64,000 nucleotides of DNA, from contig NZ_AVPJ01000005.1 of the NCBI RefSeq assembly GCF_000768705.1, forward strand, positions 124,001 to 188,000, given 5' to 3'. Positions 43,446-51,944 of the stretch are shown here, piece by piece; the stretch's first letter is position 1; each line of letters opens with the position of its first letter. A model generated the notes under the pieces. That model was not told the DNA's origin and made no database searches. It saw only the letters and a program-made list of their open reading frames with translations. Both the position numbers and the translations under genes were made by a program. The stretch is from Knoellia sinensis KCTC 19936 (GTDB taxonomy: Bacteria > Actinomycetota > Actinomycetes > Actinomycetales > Dermatophilaceae).

Positions 43446-45865
43446 GCGGACTCCTGGGTGGTGCTGGAGCGAGGGTTCGTGGAGCGAGGGTTCGCGGCTT
43501 GGTGGCGGCGGAGGTCCCACAGTTCGTTGGGGCTGATGGGCATGGACCGGATCGGGAAGCCCTCGGCGTCTTCGATCGCCGACGCGATGACAGCCGACAC
43601 CGGGATCGTGCCGGCCTCGCCAGCACCCTTGACTCCCAACGGATTCAGCGGCGAGGGAGTCTCGAGGTGGTCGGTCTCGATGTGCGGCACCTCGGACGCA
43701 TAGGGGATGAGGAAGTCCATGAACGAGGCATTGAGGAGCTGCCCGGTCTCGTCGTACTCCATCCGCTCATACAGCGCCCCGCCGACACCCTGCGCGACTC
43801 CTCCATGGACCTGGCCCTCGACGATCATCGGGTTCACGACCGTGCCGCAGTCGTGAATGACGCAGTAGCGCAGGATCTTGATCTCCGCGGTGATCGGGTC
43901 GGTCTCGACGATGGCGGCGTGCATCCCGTTGGCGAACGTCGCTTGGGTGGGGGAGTAGAAGTCCTTGCCCTCGAGGCCGGGCTCGTCGTCGTCGGCGACT
44001 GGCGGCTTGTCCGGATCGAACGCGCCCGCGAATTGCGTTGCGGCCTTGGCGGATTCGTCGAAGGCGTAGCGCAATGGGTTCGACATGACGGCGACGGTCG
44101 ACAGTGCGATCGAGGCGTGGGGTGCGCCCTTGACGCTGATCGTCCCGTCCTCGATCTGCAGGTCCTCCTCGGCGACTTCGAGCGCGTCGGCGGCGATGCG
44201 CAACGCCTTGGCGCGCACCGCTCTCGCGGCCAGTGCCACCGCATTGCCGCTCATGACGGCGCCGCGGGACGCAAAGGTCCCCACGGCATACGGCATTCGT
44301 CGTGTGTCACCCGTGGTGACGTGGACGTCGTCGATGGAGACGCCGAGCTCGTCGGCGACGATCTGGGCGAGGATCGTCTGGTGACCCTGTCCCTGGGTCG
44401 TGAGGCCGGTGGCGACGTTGACGCGACCGCTCGTCTCGACGTGGACGTGGCCGCCCTCGTAGGGGCCGACGCCGGTGCCCTCGACATAACAGCCGATACC
44501 GAGGCCGACCTTGCGTCCCTGCGCCTCGGCTTCTTCCTTGTATACCGTGAAGTCGTCCCAGCCCACCAGCGCCTTGAGCTTCGCGAGGCTTGCGGGGAAG
44601 TCGCCGGAGTCGTACTTGAGCGGCCGACCGTCCTGGAAGAGGAGCCCTTGGTCGTAGGGCATCTCCTCGGGCTGGATGAAGTTGCGGGACCGGACCTCGG
44701 TGCGGTCGATGCCGAGCTCGGCCGCGATGGCGTCCATGGTGCGCTCCATGGCGAAGCAGCCCTGGGGGCGACCGGCCCCTCGGTAGGGCGTCACGAGAAC
44801 GGTGTTGGTGTAGAGCGACCAGAACTCAACGCGGTAGTTCTGCGGCTTGTAGGGCCCGAGCAACTGGGTCGCGGTGATGATCGGGACGATCACGCCGTAG
44901 GGGAGGTAGGCGCCGTTGTCGTGCCAGAACTTCACGTCGAGGGCGAGGAGGCGGCCGTCGTCGTCGAACCCGACGGTGACCTGCTGGAGCTGCCCGCGCT
45001 CGTGGGCGCTCGACGTGAAGTGCTCGCGGCGGTCCTCGGTCCACTTGACGTCGTGGTTGAGCCGGCGGGCAGCCCAGGGGACGAGTACCTCCTCGGGCCA
45101 CGGGTGCATGATCTTGACGCCGAATCCGCCGCCGACGTCGGGGGCGATGCACTCGACCTGCGCGAGGGGCAGTTGGAGCTTGGCGGCGACGGCGGCCCGC
45201 ACCCCGGTGGAGGTCTGGGTGGATGAGTGGATCCGCATGCGCTGCTCGTCCGAGTCCCATTGCGCGAGAACGCCTTTGCCCTCCATCGGCATGCACGCGC
45301 TGCGTTCGATCTCGAGGTCGAGCGTGAGAGTACGCGGAGCCTTGGCCATGGCGGCTTCGACGTTGCCGACCTCCTGGAGCAGGTGGGCCGCGACGTTGCC
45401 GGGGGCGTCGTCGTGGACGAGTTCGGCACCGTCGCGGGACTTCTCGATGCCCACGACCGGCGGCAGGTGGTCATAGCTCACGACGATGCGCTGGGCCGCG
45501 TCCTCGGCGATGTAGCGGTCGCGCGCGACGACCATGACGATCGCCTCACCGACGTGGTTGACCTCGTCCTTGGCGAGGGCGTAGCCGGTGCGGCCGGCTT
45601 CGATGCTCGGGTGCGGGATGAGCAGGGGCAGGCGGTCGCCCGCAGGTCCGTCGAGGTCCTCGTGGGTATAGACGGCAATGACGCCCTCGACCTCCACCGC
45701 CCCGTCGACGTCGATGTCGGTGATGCGGGCGTGGGCGTGTGGGCTGCGCACGAACGCCGCCTCCCACGCGTCGTGGCCGAGGTCGTCGAGGTAGCGCCCG
45801 TTGCCCGTGACGAGGCGCGGGTCCTCCTTGCGAAGCACCGGCGAGCCGAACTGGCGCGTCGTCAT
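43442..45865 (-). CDS. Molybdenum hydroxylase large subunit (CoxL form II / xanthine dehydrogenase family)
   Basis: 807 aa from ATG 45865. Molybdopterin-binding features include GGGFGVKIMHPWPEEVLVPW, TPYRGAGRPQGCFAMER and GTGVGPYEGGHVHVETSG. The motif YRGAGR marks form II; form I CO dehydrogenase has AYRCSFR with the Cu-binding Cys. The catalytic Glu is in VKGAGEAGTIP. It hydroxylates an aromatic heterocycle at the Mo site. Surrounding genes favour uracil/thymine to barbiturate over xanthine. Chained with the small and medium subunits by 4-bp overlaps. The last residues NPRSTNPRSSTTQESA are a short duplication. Confidence 0.92.
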   Translation of the reverse strand: MTTRQFGSPVLRKEDPRLVTGNGRYLDDLGHDAWEAAFVRSPHAHARITDIDVDGAVEVEGVIAVYTHEDLDGPAGDRLPLLIPHPSIEAGRTGYALAKDEVNHVGEAIVMVVARDRYIAEDAAQRIVVSYDHLPPVVGIEKSRDGAELVHDDAPGNVAAHLLQEVGNVEAAMAKAPRTLTLDLEIERSACMPMEGKGVLAQWDSDEQRMRIHSSTQTSTGVRAAVAAKLQLPLAQVECIAPDVGGGFGVKIMHPWPEEVLVPWAARRLNHDVKWTEDRREHFTSSAHERGQLQQVTVGFDDDGRLLALDVKFWHDNGAYLPYGVIVPIITATQLLGPYKPQNYRVEFWSLYTNTVLVTPYRGAGRPQGCFAMERTMDAIAAELGIDRTEVRSRNFIQPEEMPYDQGLLFQDGRPLKYDSGDFPASLAKLKALVGWDDFTVYKEEAEAQGRKVGLGIGCYVEGTGVGPYEGGHVHVETSGRVNVATGLTTQGQGHQTILAQIVADELGVSIDDVHVTTGDTRRMPYAVGTFASRGAVMSGNAVALAARAVRAKALRIAADALEVAEEDLQIEDGTISVKGAPHASIALSTVAVMSNPLRYAFDESAKAATQFAGAFDPDKPPVADDDEPGLEGKDFYSPTQATFANGMHAAIVETDPITAEIKILRYCVIHDCGTVVNPMIVEGQVHGGVAQGVGGALYERMEYDETGQLLNASFMDFLIPYASEVPHIETDHLETPSPLNPLGVKGAGEAGTIPVSAVIASAIEDAEGFPIRSMPISPNELWDLRRHQAANPRSTNPRSSTTQESA

Positions 45866-46392
45866 ACGGGCTCACCCGGCTCCGCCGCCATTGCTCCCTC
45901 GGTGCCTTCGCGCTTGATCTCGGCGGCGCGCAGGACGGCCTTGCAGATGTTCTGGTAGCCGGTGCAGCGGCACAGGTTCCCCGAGATCGCCTCGCGCGCC
46001 TCGTCGATGGTCGGGTCGGGGTTCTCCTCGATGAAGGCCGTGATGGTCGTGACGAATCCTGGCGTGCAGAAGCCGCATTGGAGGCCGTGGCACTCGACGA
46101 AGGCCTGTTGGACCGGACCCATCGCGTCTTGAGTGCCGAGCCCTTCGGTGGTCGTGATCTCGTGCTCCTGTGCCGACACGGCGAACATCAGGCACGAACG
46201 CATCGGGTCGCCGTCGACGAGGACCGTGCAGGCTCCGCACACCCCGTGCTCGCAGCCGACGTGCGTGCCAGTGAGGCGCAGGTCGTGGCGTAGGAAGTCC
46301 GACAGGAGTCGGCGTGGTTCGACGGTGCGCGTGTGCTCGACCCCGTTGACGCGGAGCGTCACGTCGACGGTGACCTCGGAACTCGTGCTCAT
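45862..46392 (-). CDS. Molybdenum hydroxylase small (2x 2Fe-2S) subunit
   Basis: 176 aa from ATG 46392. The plant-type ferredoxin cluster is THVGCEHGVCGACTVLVDG with a distal Cys in SCLMFA. The second cluster is in HGLQCGFCTPGF and ISGNLCRCTGYQNI. It carries electrons from the Mo site to the FAD subunit. Overlaps both neighbours by 4 bp. Confidence 0.95.
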   Translation of the reverse strand: MSTSSEVTVDVTLRVNGVEHTRTVEPRRLLSDFLRHDLRLTGTHVGCEHGVCGACTVLVDGDPMRSCLMFAVSAQEHEITTTEGLGTQDAMGPVQQAFVECHGLQCGFCTPGFVTTITAFIEENPDPTIDEAREAISGNLCRCTGYQNICKAVLRAAEIKREGTEGAMAAEPGEPV

Positions 46393-47261
46393 GACGCCAC
46401 CTCACTCAGTGCGGTCGTGAGGGCTCGTCGGGTGAGCTCCGCGGCCAGCGCGCGGCGGTATTCGCTGCTCGCGTGGATGTCGGCCTCGGGGGCGATCCCT
46501 GCCTGCACGAGATCCTCCACACCGTCCCACGCGGATGAGAAGGGCTGTCCTGCAACGGCTTCCGTCAGATCCACCACGACCGGCACATCCGTGACCGAGA
46601 CGTATGCCGCACGCGCACCTCTCACGACCGCGTCACCTCCCTGCCCCTCGACGTCGACGGCGACCCCCACGCCGGCGAGGGCGTAGTCACCGTGTCGGCG
46701 AGCCGACTCGAGGAACGCCGTGCGGGTCCCCTCGGCGAAGCGCCCGAACCGCACCGCCTCGACCAGCTCATCCGCCTCGAGCACGGTCATCAGCGGCCCT
46801 TCGAAGAAGTCAGCGGCGGCGACCTCGCGTCGACCTGCCGGTCCGACGACCTCGATCACGGCGCCGGTGAGCACTGCGATCGAGGGCATCTCGCCGGCTG
46901 CGTCGGCGTGGGCGATGGAGCCCACGGTCGTGCCGCGGTTGCGGATGGCCGGATGGGCCACGTTGCGGAGCGCTTGACGCAGAAGGGGGAGGACGGCATA
47001 CGCCTCGGTGTTCTTCTCGAGGGACGCGTGCCGGACGGTGGCACCGACTCTGACGACGTCGTCGGAGACGGTCACGGTGTCCAGGCCGGCGACGCGATTG
47101 ATGTCGACGAGGTGTGCTGGCTGCGCGAGCCGCATGTTGAGGACGGGGATGAGGCTCTGCCCCCCGGCGAGAACCTTGCCGTCGTGACCCACGTCCCCGA
47201 GCATCGCGACGGCTTCGTCGAGCGTGCGGGGCGAGTGGTGGACGAACGGGGCAGGCTTCAC
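46389..47261 (-). CDS. Molybdenum hydroxylase medium (FAD) subunit
   Basis: 290 aa from ATG 47261. FAD-binding signatures: KVLAGGQSLIPVLNMRL and NRGTTVGSIAHADAAGEMP (the TVGSIAHADP-type loop). C-terminal CO_deh_flav_C region follows. First subunit gene of the operon order medium-small-large-CoxG, which is the CoxM-S-L-G type of arrangement. It passes electrons to an unknown acceptor. Permease stop is only 32 bp upstream, so transport and oxidation are probably cotranscribed. Confidence 0.94.
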   Translation of the reverse strand: MKPAPFVHHSPRTLDEAVAMLGDVGHDGKVLAGGQSLIPVLNMRLAQPAHLVDINRVAGLDTVTVSDDVVRVGATVRHASLEKNTEAYAVLPLLRQALRNVAHPAIRNRGTTVGSIAHADAAGEMPSIAVLTGAVIEVVGPAGRREVAAADFFEGPLMTVLEADELVEAVRFGRFAEGTRTAFLESARRHGDYALAGVGVAVDVEGQGGDAVVRGARAAYVSVTDVPVVVDLTEAVAGQPFSSAWDGVEDLVQAGIAPEADIHASSEYRRALAAELTRRALTTALSEVAS

Positions 47262-47293
47262 GTCGGGGGGTCAGCTCCTCGGGAGGGCGCGGG

Positions 47294-48760
47294 TCAGCGC
47301 TTGTCCTGGTAGAGGTCGTCGATGCCGTCCTCGTCGCCATACACACGGTCGCCGGTGGCGATGGCCGTGCCACCGGGTCCGCCGTCGCCATCGGCGCGGT
47401 CGCGCAGGTCGGCGGGGGCGATGGCGCGAGCGAGGTGGTAGGCGCCGATGGCGACGATCGTGCCGAGGGCGATGCCGCTCAGGATGAAGTCGTCGCTGAG
47501 CTGCATCTTGACGTCACCGACGCCGATGATGATGCCCGCGGAGACCGGGACGAGGTTGATCGGGTTCGCGAAGTCGACGCCGTTCTCCTTCCAGATCTTG
47601 GCGCCGAGCAGGCCGATCATGCCGTAGAGGACGACCGTGATGCCGCCGAGCACACCACCGGGGACGGAGGCGACGAGCGCCCCGAACTTGGGGGAGAGGC
47701 CGAAGAGGATCGCGACGATCGCGGCGACGTAGTAGGCAGCGGTCGAGTAGACGCGCGTGGCGGCCATGACGCCGATGTTCTCGGCGTAGGTCGTCGTGGG
47801 CGAGCCGCCGACGGACGAGGCGATCATCGTGCCGACGCCGTCGGCGCCGATCGCGCGGCCCATGTCCTTGTCGAGGTCGGCGCCGGTCATCTCGGCGACG
47901 GCCTTGACGTGGCCGGTGTTCTCGGCGATGAGGGCGATGACGGCGGGGAGCACGAGGAGGATCGCGGCGGTGGAGAAGCTCGGGGCGTGCCAGCCGGGGA
48001 CCTCTGTGCCGTCGGCGTTGAAGATCGTCTCGGCCGGGAAGCCGAACCACGCGGCCTCACCGATGCCGGCAGTGTTCCAACGCAGGTGCTCGGTCGCCTC
48101 GGTCGCGCCACCCAGCACGGACGTGATCGGACCGGCGGTCTTGTCGAGGATCCACGACAGCGCGGTGCCGAAGATCAGCGCGAGGAAGATCGCGATGCGG
48201 CTGATGAAGCCCTTGAACGCCACCGCGCACACGATCGTGAAGAGCATCGTGGCGAGCGCGACCCACTGGTCCTGCGGCCAGTAGATGTTGGCGACGACCG
48301 GTGCGAGGTTGAACCCGATGAGCATGACGACGGCGCCGGTGACGACGGGCGGCAGCACCTTGTGCAGGACGCTCGAGCCGAGGAAGTGGATGGCCAGGCC
48401 GACGAGGGCGAGGACGAGACCGGAGACGAGGATCGCGCCGGTGACCTCGGCGGAGTCGCCGCCCTGCGCGCGGATGGCGGCGACACCACCGACGAACGCG
48501 GCGGACGTGCCGAGGTAGCTCGGGACCCGGCCCTGGACGATGAGCAGGAACGCGATCGTCGCGATACCGCTCATCATGATCGCCAGCTGCGGGTTGAGGC
48601 CCATGATGAGCGGGAAGACGAACGTGGCGCCGAACATCGCGACGACGTGCTGCGCACCGAGGCCGACGGTACGGCCCCAGTCGAGCCGCTCGTCCGGGGC
48701 GACGACCTCGTCGAGGCCGAGCGCGCCCTCCTTGACCTTCCAACCAAGACCCAGAGCCAT
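47294..48760 (-). CDS. NCS2 nucleobase permease, RutG/UraA-like (pyrimidine)
   Basis: 488 aa, about 14 membrane helices. The substrate region AENTGHVKAVAEMTG has the Glu-x3-His spacing of UraA, and SVGGSPTTTYAENIGVMAATRVYS is the uracil/pyrimidine (UraA, RutG) form; xanthine/urate members have a QN[VN]G signature there. So pyrimidine uptake is favoured over xanthine, though the family is often named uracil-xanthine permease. First gene of the minus-strand hydroxylase series, so its position implies that the imported base is the substrate of the downstream hydroxylase. Confidence 0.9.
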   Translation of the reverse strand: MALGLGWKVKEGALGLDEVVAPDERLDWGRTVGLGAQHVVAMFGATFVFPLIMGLNPQLAIMMSGIATIAFLLIVQGRVPSYLGTSAAFVGGVAAIRAQGGDSAEVTGAILVSGLVLALVGLAIHFLGSSVLHKVLPPVVTGAVVMLIGFNLAPVVANIYWPQDQWVALATMLFTIVCAVAFKGFISRIAIFLALIFGTALSWILDKTAGPITSVLGGATEATEHLRWNTAGIGEAAWFGFPAETIFNADGTEVPGWHAPSFSTAAILLVLPAVIALIAENTGHVKAVAEMTGADLDKDMGRAIGADGVGTMIASSVGGSPTTTYAENIGVMAATRVYSTAAYYVAAIVAILFGLSPKFGALVASVPGGVLGGITVVLYGMIGLLGAKIWKENGVDFANPINLVPVSAGIIIGVGDVKMQLSDDFILSGIALGTIVAIGAYHLARAIAPADLRDRADGDGGPGGTAIATGDRVYGDEDGIDDLYQDKR

Positions 48761-48981
48761 GTGCCTACCTTCCTCAGTGGGATGCCGCGCAGGACCTCAC
48801 GTCATCGTGGATATGAGGACGCTAGTTGCCGCGTCCACGGGGACATTCGTCAATCTGTGACAGGGGAACGGCACGGCCACTGGCAAGTCGCCGTGTCCCA
48901 CGTCACACATCCGTCACATGCGTCATCGTGGCACCAGCGGGGTGCGTGATGGTGCCAAACGCCCCCAACTCGTCCTCCTTC
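48761..48981. other. Control region upstream of the pyrimidine permease
   Basis: 221 bp before the array. It should hold the promoter of the permease/hydroxylase operon. A GTCCacgGGGAC inverted repeat lies near 48834-48845, and repeated TCACA/GTCACAT words occur at about 48900-48920. No regulator site can be named; a PucR-type site is possible because the PucR gene is 7 kb away. Confidence 0.4.
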
Positions 48982-49500
48982 CGTCCCGAACTCACCCAAT
49001 TGGACGGTTGGGGACGCGTTCGAGCGACCAGGCGAACCTCGGCGAACGACGACGACTCCGTATGCCGTCCGCTCACCTTCCGTCCCGAAGTCACCCAATT
49101 GGACGGTTGGGGACGCGAACGAGCGACCAGGCGAACCTCGGCGACCGACGACTGCGTATGCCGTCCGCTCACCTGCCGTCCCGAAGTCACCCAATTGGAC
49201 GGTTGGGGACGCGAACGAGCGACCAGGCGAACCTCGGCGACCGACGACTGCGTATGCCGTCCGCTCACCTGCCGTCCCGAAGTCACCCAATTGGACGGTT
49301 GGGGACGCGAACGAGCGACCAGGCGAACCTCGGCGACCGACGACTGCGTATGCCGTCCGCTCACCTGCCGTCCCGAAGTCACCCAATTGGACGGTTGGGG
49401 ACGCGAACGAGCGACCAGGCGAACCTCGGCGACCGACGACTGCGTATGCCGTCCGCTCACCTCCCGTGCCGAAGTCACCCAATTGGACGGTTGGGGACGC
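48982..49500. repeat. Tandem array of 96-bp units carrying two palindromic motifs
   Basis: Six CGTCCCGAAGTCACCCAATTGG elements start at 48982, 49081, 49177, 49273, 49369 and 49465 (spacing 99 then 96 bp). Five extended motifs GTATGCCGTCCGCTCACC lie between them. Units are nearly identical. The 96-bp length equals 32 codons, so frames stay open on both strands and create long spurious ORFs. The last copy overlaps the antiporter C-terminus. No protein or RNA role is evident; it fills most of the 714-bp gap 48761-49474. Confidence 0.92.
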
Positions 49501-51124
49501 GATGAGTGGTGCGGACTGAGTTGGACGCGGGCTGAGTGGGCTGAGCAGGCAGGGCTTTCGGAGGCATGGCCCTGGGCGAACCGTTGCGCTGGGGCTGCTC
49601 CCTTGTCGGCTTCGGGGGCGGGGTCGGTACGAGGTCCCCGGGCTCGCCGTGCCACTGGGCGAGGCGGCCACCCCTGCTCACGGCCCGGAGGCGACGTTCG
49701 GTCAGTTCGCGCTTCGAGTTCGAGGTGGCCAGCAGCAACCGGTCACCGTGACGCAGGACCGTGGTGTCGTGCGGGACGAAGATGCGCCCGTCGCGCACGA
49801 TCATGCTGACGACGCTCTCCTTCGGGAGACGGATCTCGAAGATCGCGACGCCCCCGAGCCGGGACTCCGGCGGCAGGTCGAACTGGAGGAGGCTCGCGTC
49901 CATGTCCTCGAGCGGGGCCGCGTCGATCTCCACCTCACGTGTTGCTTCGGATTCGGTCACGCCGAGTCGTCGGGCGAGGCCCGGGAGCGTCGGTCCCTGC
50001 ACGAGCGTGAAGAAGACGACGAGCAGGAAGACGACGTCGAAGATCCGGTCGGCCGCGGGCAGCCCCCGCGTCATGGGGATCGTGGCCAGCACGATGGGGA
50101 CCGCGCCGCGCAGGCCGGCCCACGACATGAACACCTGTTCTCGCCAGGGGACGCGGAAGGGCGTGGCGCACAGGGCGACCGAGATCGGACGCGCGATGAA
50201 GGTCAGGGTCGTCCCCACGACGAGGGCGGGGATGATCGCGTCGACGAGCCGGCTCGGGGATGCGAGCAGGCCGAGCATGATGAAGAGTCCGATCTGCGCC
50301 AGCCACGCCAGTCCTTCGGCGAAGCCCGTCGTCGCCCTGTGGTGCGGCAGGGTCGCGTTGCCCAGCCACAGACCCGCGACATAGACCGCGAGGAAGGGGC
50401 TGCCCCCAGCAACGCCGGCCACGGCGAAGGCGAGCATCGCGAAGGCGATGGTGGCGAGTGGGTAGAGCCCGGCGGAGGGGAGGGCGCTGCGGGCGAGGAC
50501 CCACTGGCCGACCCGGGCCACGACGAGGCCCACACCTGCACCGACGACGAGCTGGACGAGCATCGCCGAGCCGATGCTCACGACGCCGGACTCGTCCCAT
50601 GCATCCGAGGCGACGACGGTGACGAGGATGATGACCGGCGGGTCGTTGAACCCGGATTCGGCTTCCAGCGCGGCGCGCAGTCGGCGCTGCAGGGGCATCG
50701 CCCGAAGGACGGAGAAGACGGCGGCAGCGTCCGTGGACGACGCGACCGCGCCGAGGAGCAGGGCGGTCCGGACGTTGACGTCGAGGATGAGGTAGACCAA
50801 CGAGGCGGTGACCCCCACGCTGATCGCCACGGCGACCGTGGCCAGCACGAACGACAGGGCGGCGACCGGTCGGACCACTGCCCAGTCCGTGGAGAAGCCT
50901 CCCTCCGCGAGGATGACCGCGAGGGCGAGGGAGCCGAGGATCATCGTCAGATTGAGGTCCTCGAATCCCAGCCCAAGGCCGGACTCCCCGAGGGCGAGGC
51001 CGATGGCGAGGTAGAGCAGGAGGCTCGGCAGACCCACGCGGCTGGAGATCCGCACGGCTGCCACGCCGAGCAGGAGGACGAGTGTGGTCGCGAGGACGAC
51101 GACATTGAGGTCAGCGGCGTTCAT
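49475..51124 (-). CDS. CPA1/CvrA-type potassium or sodium/proton antiporter
   Basis: 549 aa from ATG 51124. Twelve to thirteen helices with LGAVASSTDAAAVFSVLR and AESGFNDPPVIILVTVV, the Asp-containing ion-binding helices of the CPA1 family, and SWAGLRGAVPIVLATIPM. A cytosolic RCK_C/TrkA_C-like domain (about 405-490: SVVSMIVRDGRIFVPHDTTVLRHGDRLLL) suggests nucleotide-regulated K+/H+ exchange (CvrA/NhaP2 group). The last residues NRPIG and the stop codon lie inside the last unit of the repeat array. Confidence 0.9.
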   Translation of the reverse strand: MNAADLNVVVLATTLVLLLGVAAVRISSRVGLPSLLLYLAIGLALGESGLGLGFEDLNLTMILGSLALAVILAEGGFSTDWAVVRPVAALSFVLATVAVAISVGVTASLVYLILDVNVRTALLLGAVASSTDAAAVFSVLRAMPLQRRLRAALEAESGFNDPPVIILVTVVASDAWDESGVVSIGSAMLVQLVVGAGVGLVVARVGQWVLARSALPSAGLYPLATIAFAMLAFAVAGVAGGSPFLAVYVAGLWLGNATLPHHRATTGFAEGLAWLAQIGLFIMLGLLASPSRLVDAIIPALVVGTTLTFIARPISVALCATPFRVPWREQVFMSWAGLRGAVPIVLATIPMTRGLPAADRIFDVVFLLVVFFTLVQGPTLPGLARRLGVTESEATREVEIDAAPLEDMDASLLQFDLPPESRLGGVAIFEIRLPKESVVSMIVRDGRIFVPHDTTVLRHGDRLLLATSNSKRELTERRLRAVSRGGRLAQWHGEPGDLVPTPPPKPTREQPQRNGSPRAMPPKALPAQPTQPASNSVRTTHRVPNRPIG

Positions 51125-51686
51125 GGGTGGCCCCTGCGTCCGTCTCGCGGTGGCCGGGCCGGACGCTGTCGAGGAGCGCGGGTGTCAGCCGGGTCTCGAA
51201 GTCGCTCAGCTCGAGCGTCACGACCCGGATCCCCCAGGCTGCGGTCGTCTCGTTCACCTCCTCCGGCACGGCCGACTCGAGCCCCTCTCGGGCGGGGAGG
51301 ACGTCAGCCACGTGGAGACGGGAAATGGCTCGGGTCAGGGCGTCCTCGAGTTCGCACCCGACGACGGAGGCGGCATCGGGTTCGGCGTCCGTGGCCAGCG
51401 CGGGTTCGAGGATCGCCCAGTTCGCTGTCCCGGTGACGTGCACCGCGACGCCGTCCCGGGTGAGGGCGGGGACGGCCAGCATGAGGTGGTTGGGGCGCAG
51501 GGACACCGAGGTGATCCGCTCGACGACAGGGATGTGGAGCACCACGCCTGGTCCGACGACGCGATGGGTGACGCCGAGCCGGGTCACCACCGCGCGGTGG
51601 TGCTCATCGATGACGCGTACTGCGGCAAGGGCTCCCACGAGCAGGACCGCTGCCGGGACGGCCAGCCACGGGACGAGGGCCTCCAC
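51111..51686 (-). CDS. Short SPFH/band-7 (stomatin-like) protein
   Basis: 191 aa from GTG 51686, preceded by GGAGGAG at a good distance; a longer open frame upstream runs over the divergent kinase gene and is rejected. N-terminal membrane anchor (VPWLAVPAAVLLVGALAAVRVI), then SPFH pattern: EHHRAVVTRLGVTHRVVGPGVVLHIPVVERI, LMLAVPALTRDGVAVHVTGTANWAI. It is shorter than typical slipins (about 250 aa or more). It overlaps the antiporter start by 14 bp, so a membrane-scaffold role for that transporter is possible. Confidence 0.82.
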   Translation of the reverse strand: MEALVPWLAVPAAVLLVGALAAVRVIDEHHRAVVTRLGVTHRVVGPGVVLHIPVVERITSVSLRPNHLMLAVPALTRDGVAVHVTGTANWAILEPALATDAEPDAASVVGCELEDALTRAISRLHVADVLPAREGLESAVPEEVNETTAAWGIRVVTLELSDFETRLTPALLDSVRPGHRETDAGATHERR

Positions 51687-51809
51687 GAGACACTCCTCCC
51701 GCCGGACGACAGTTGGCGCGGCGGGAGGACCTCGCGGGCTCGCTCCCGCCGCCCCATCAGCCTGCCGCGACGGGGGAGGAGGCGGAATCGGGGCTACCAC
51801 CCACATCCG

Positions 51810-51874
51810 CGACTTTGTGCCCCAATGGGATGTGCCTCGCTGCGCTCGCCGCGTCCCATTGGGGCGCAAAGTCG
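51810..51874. terminator. Near-perfect 21-bp hairpin in a divergent intergenic region
   Basis: CGACTTTGTGCCCCAATGGGA (51810-51830) pairs with TCCCATTGGGGCGCAAAGTCG (51854-51874) with one G-U-type mismatch; the loop is 23 nt and itself contains CGCTGCGCTCGCCGCG. Because the flanking genes diverge (SPFH on minus, kinase on plus), it is not placed as a normal terminator. Its AAAGT arm ends and CCCCA/TGGGG core resemble the repeats at 15842 and 60865, so it may be a member of a dispersed palindrome family. Confidence 0.7.
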
Positions 51875-51944
51875 AGGGTCGGGAGCGGTGGGTGGGTGTC
51901 GGCGTTCGTGGACTCTGGTGTGGTGGATGCGACAGAGTGGGTTG

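Noticed and set aside
43442-47261. Aerobic carbon monoxide dehydrogenase (form I CoxMSL)
   Set aside because: The active-site loop reads YRGAGR, not the AYRCSFR motif of form I CO dehydrogenase, so CO oxidation is not supported.
48982-49500. CRISPR array
   Set aside because: Units are almost identical over the whole 96 bp; there are no unique spacers, no 28-37 bp repeat, and no cas genes nearby.
48826-49809. Long open frames on both strands over the 49 kb array, with repeated CRPLTCRPEVTQLDGWG-type residues
   Set aside because: The 96-bp unit is a multiple of three and lacks stops, so every frame stays open; frames on opposite strands cannot all be genes, and similar frames appear at 55.5 kb with a different unit. 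No ribosome site or known domain.
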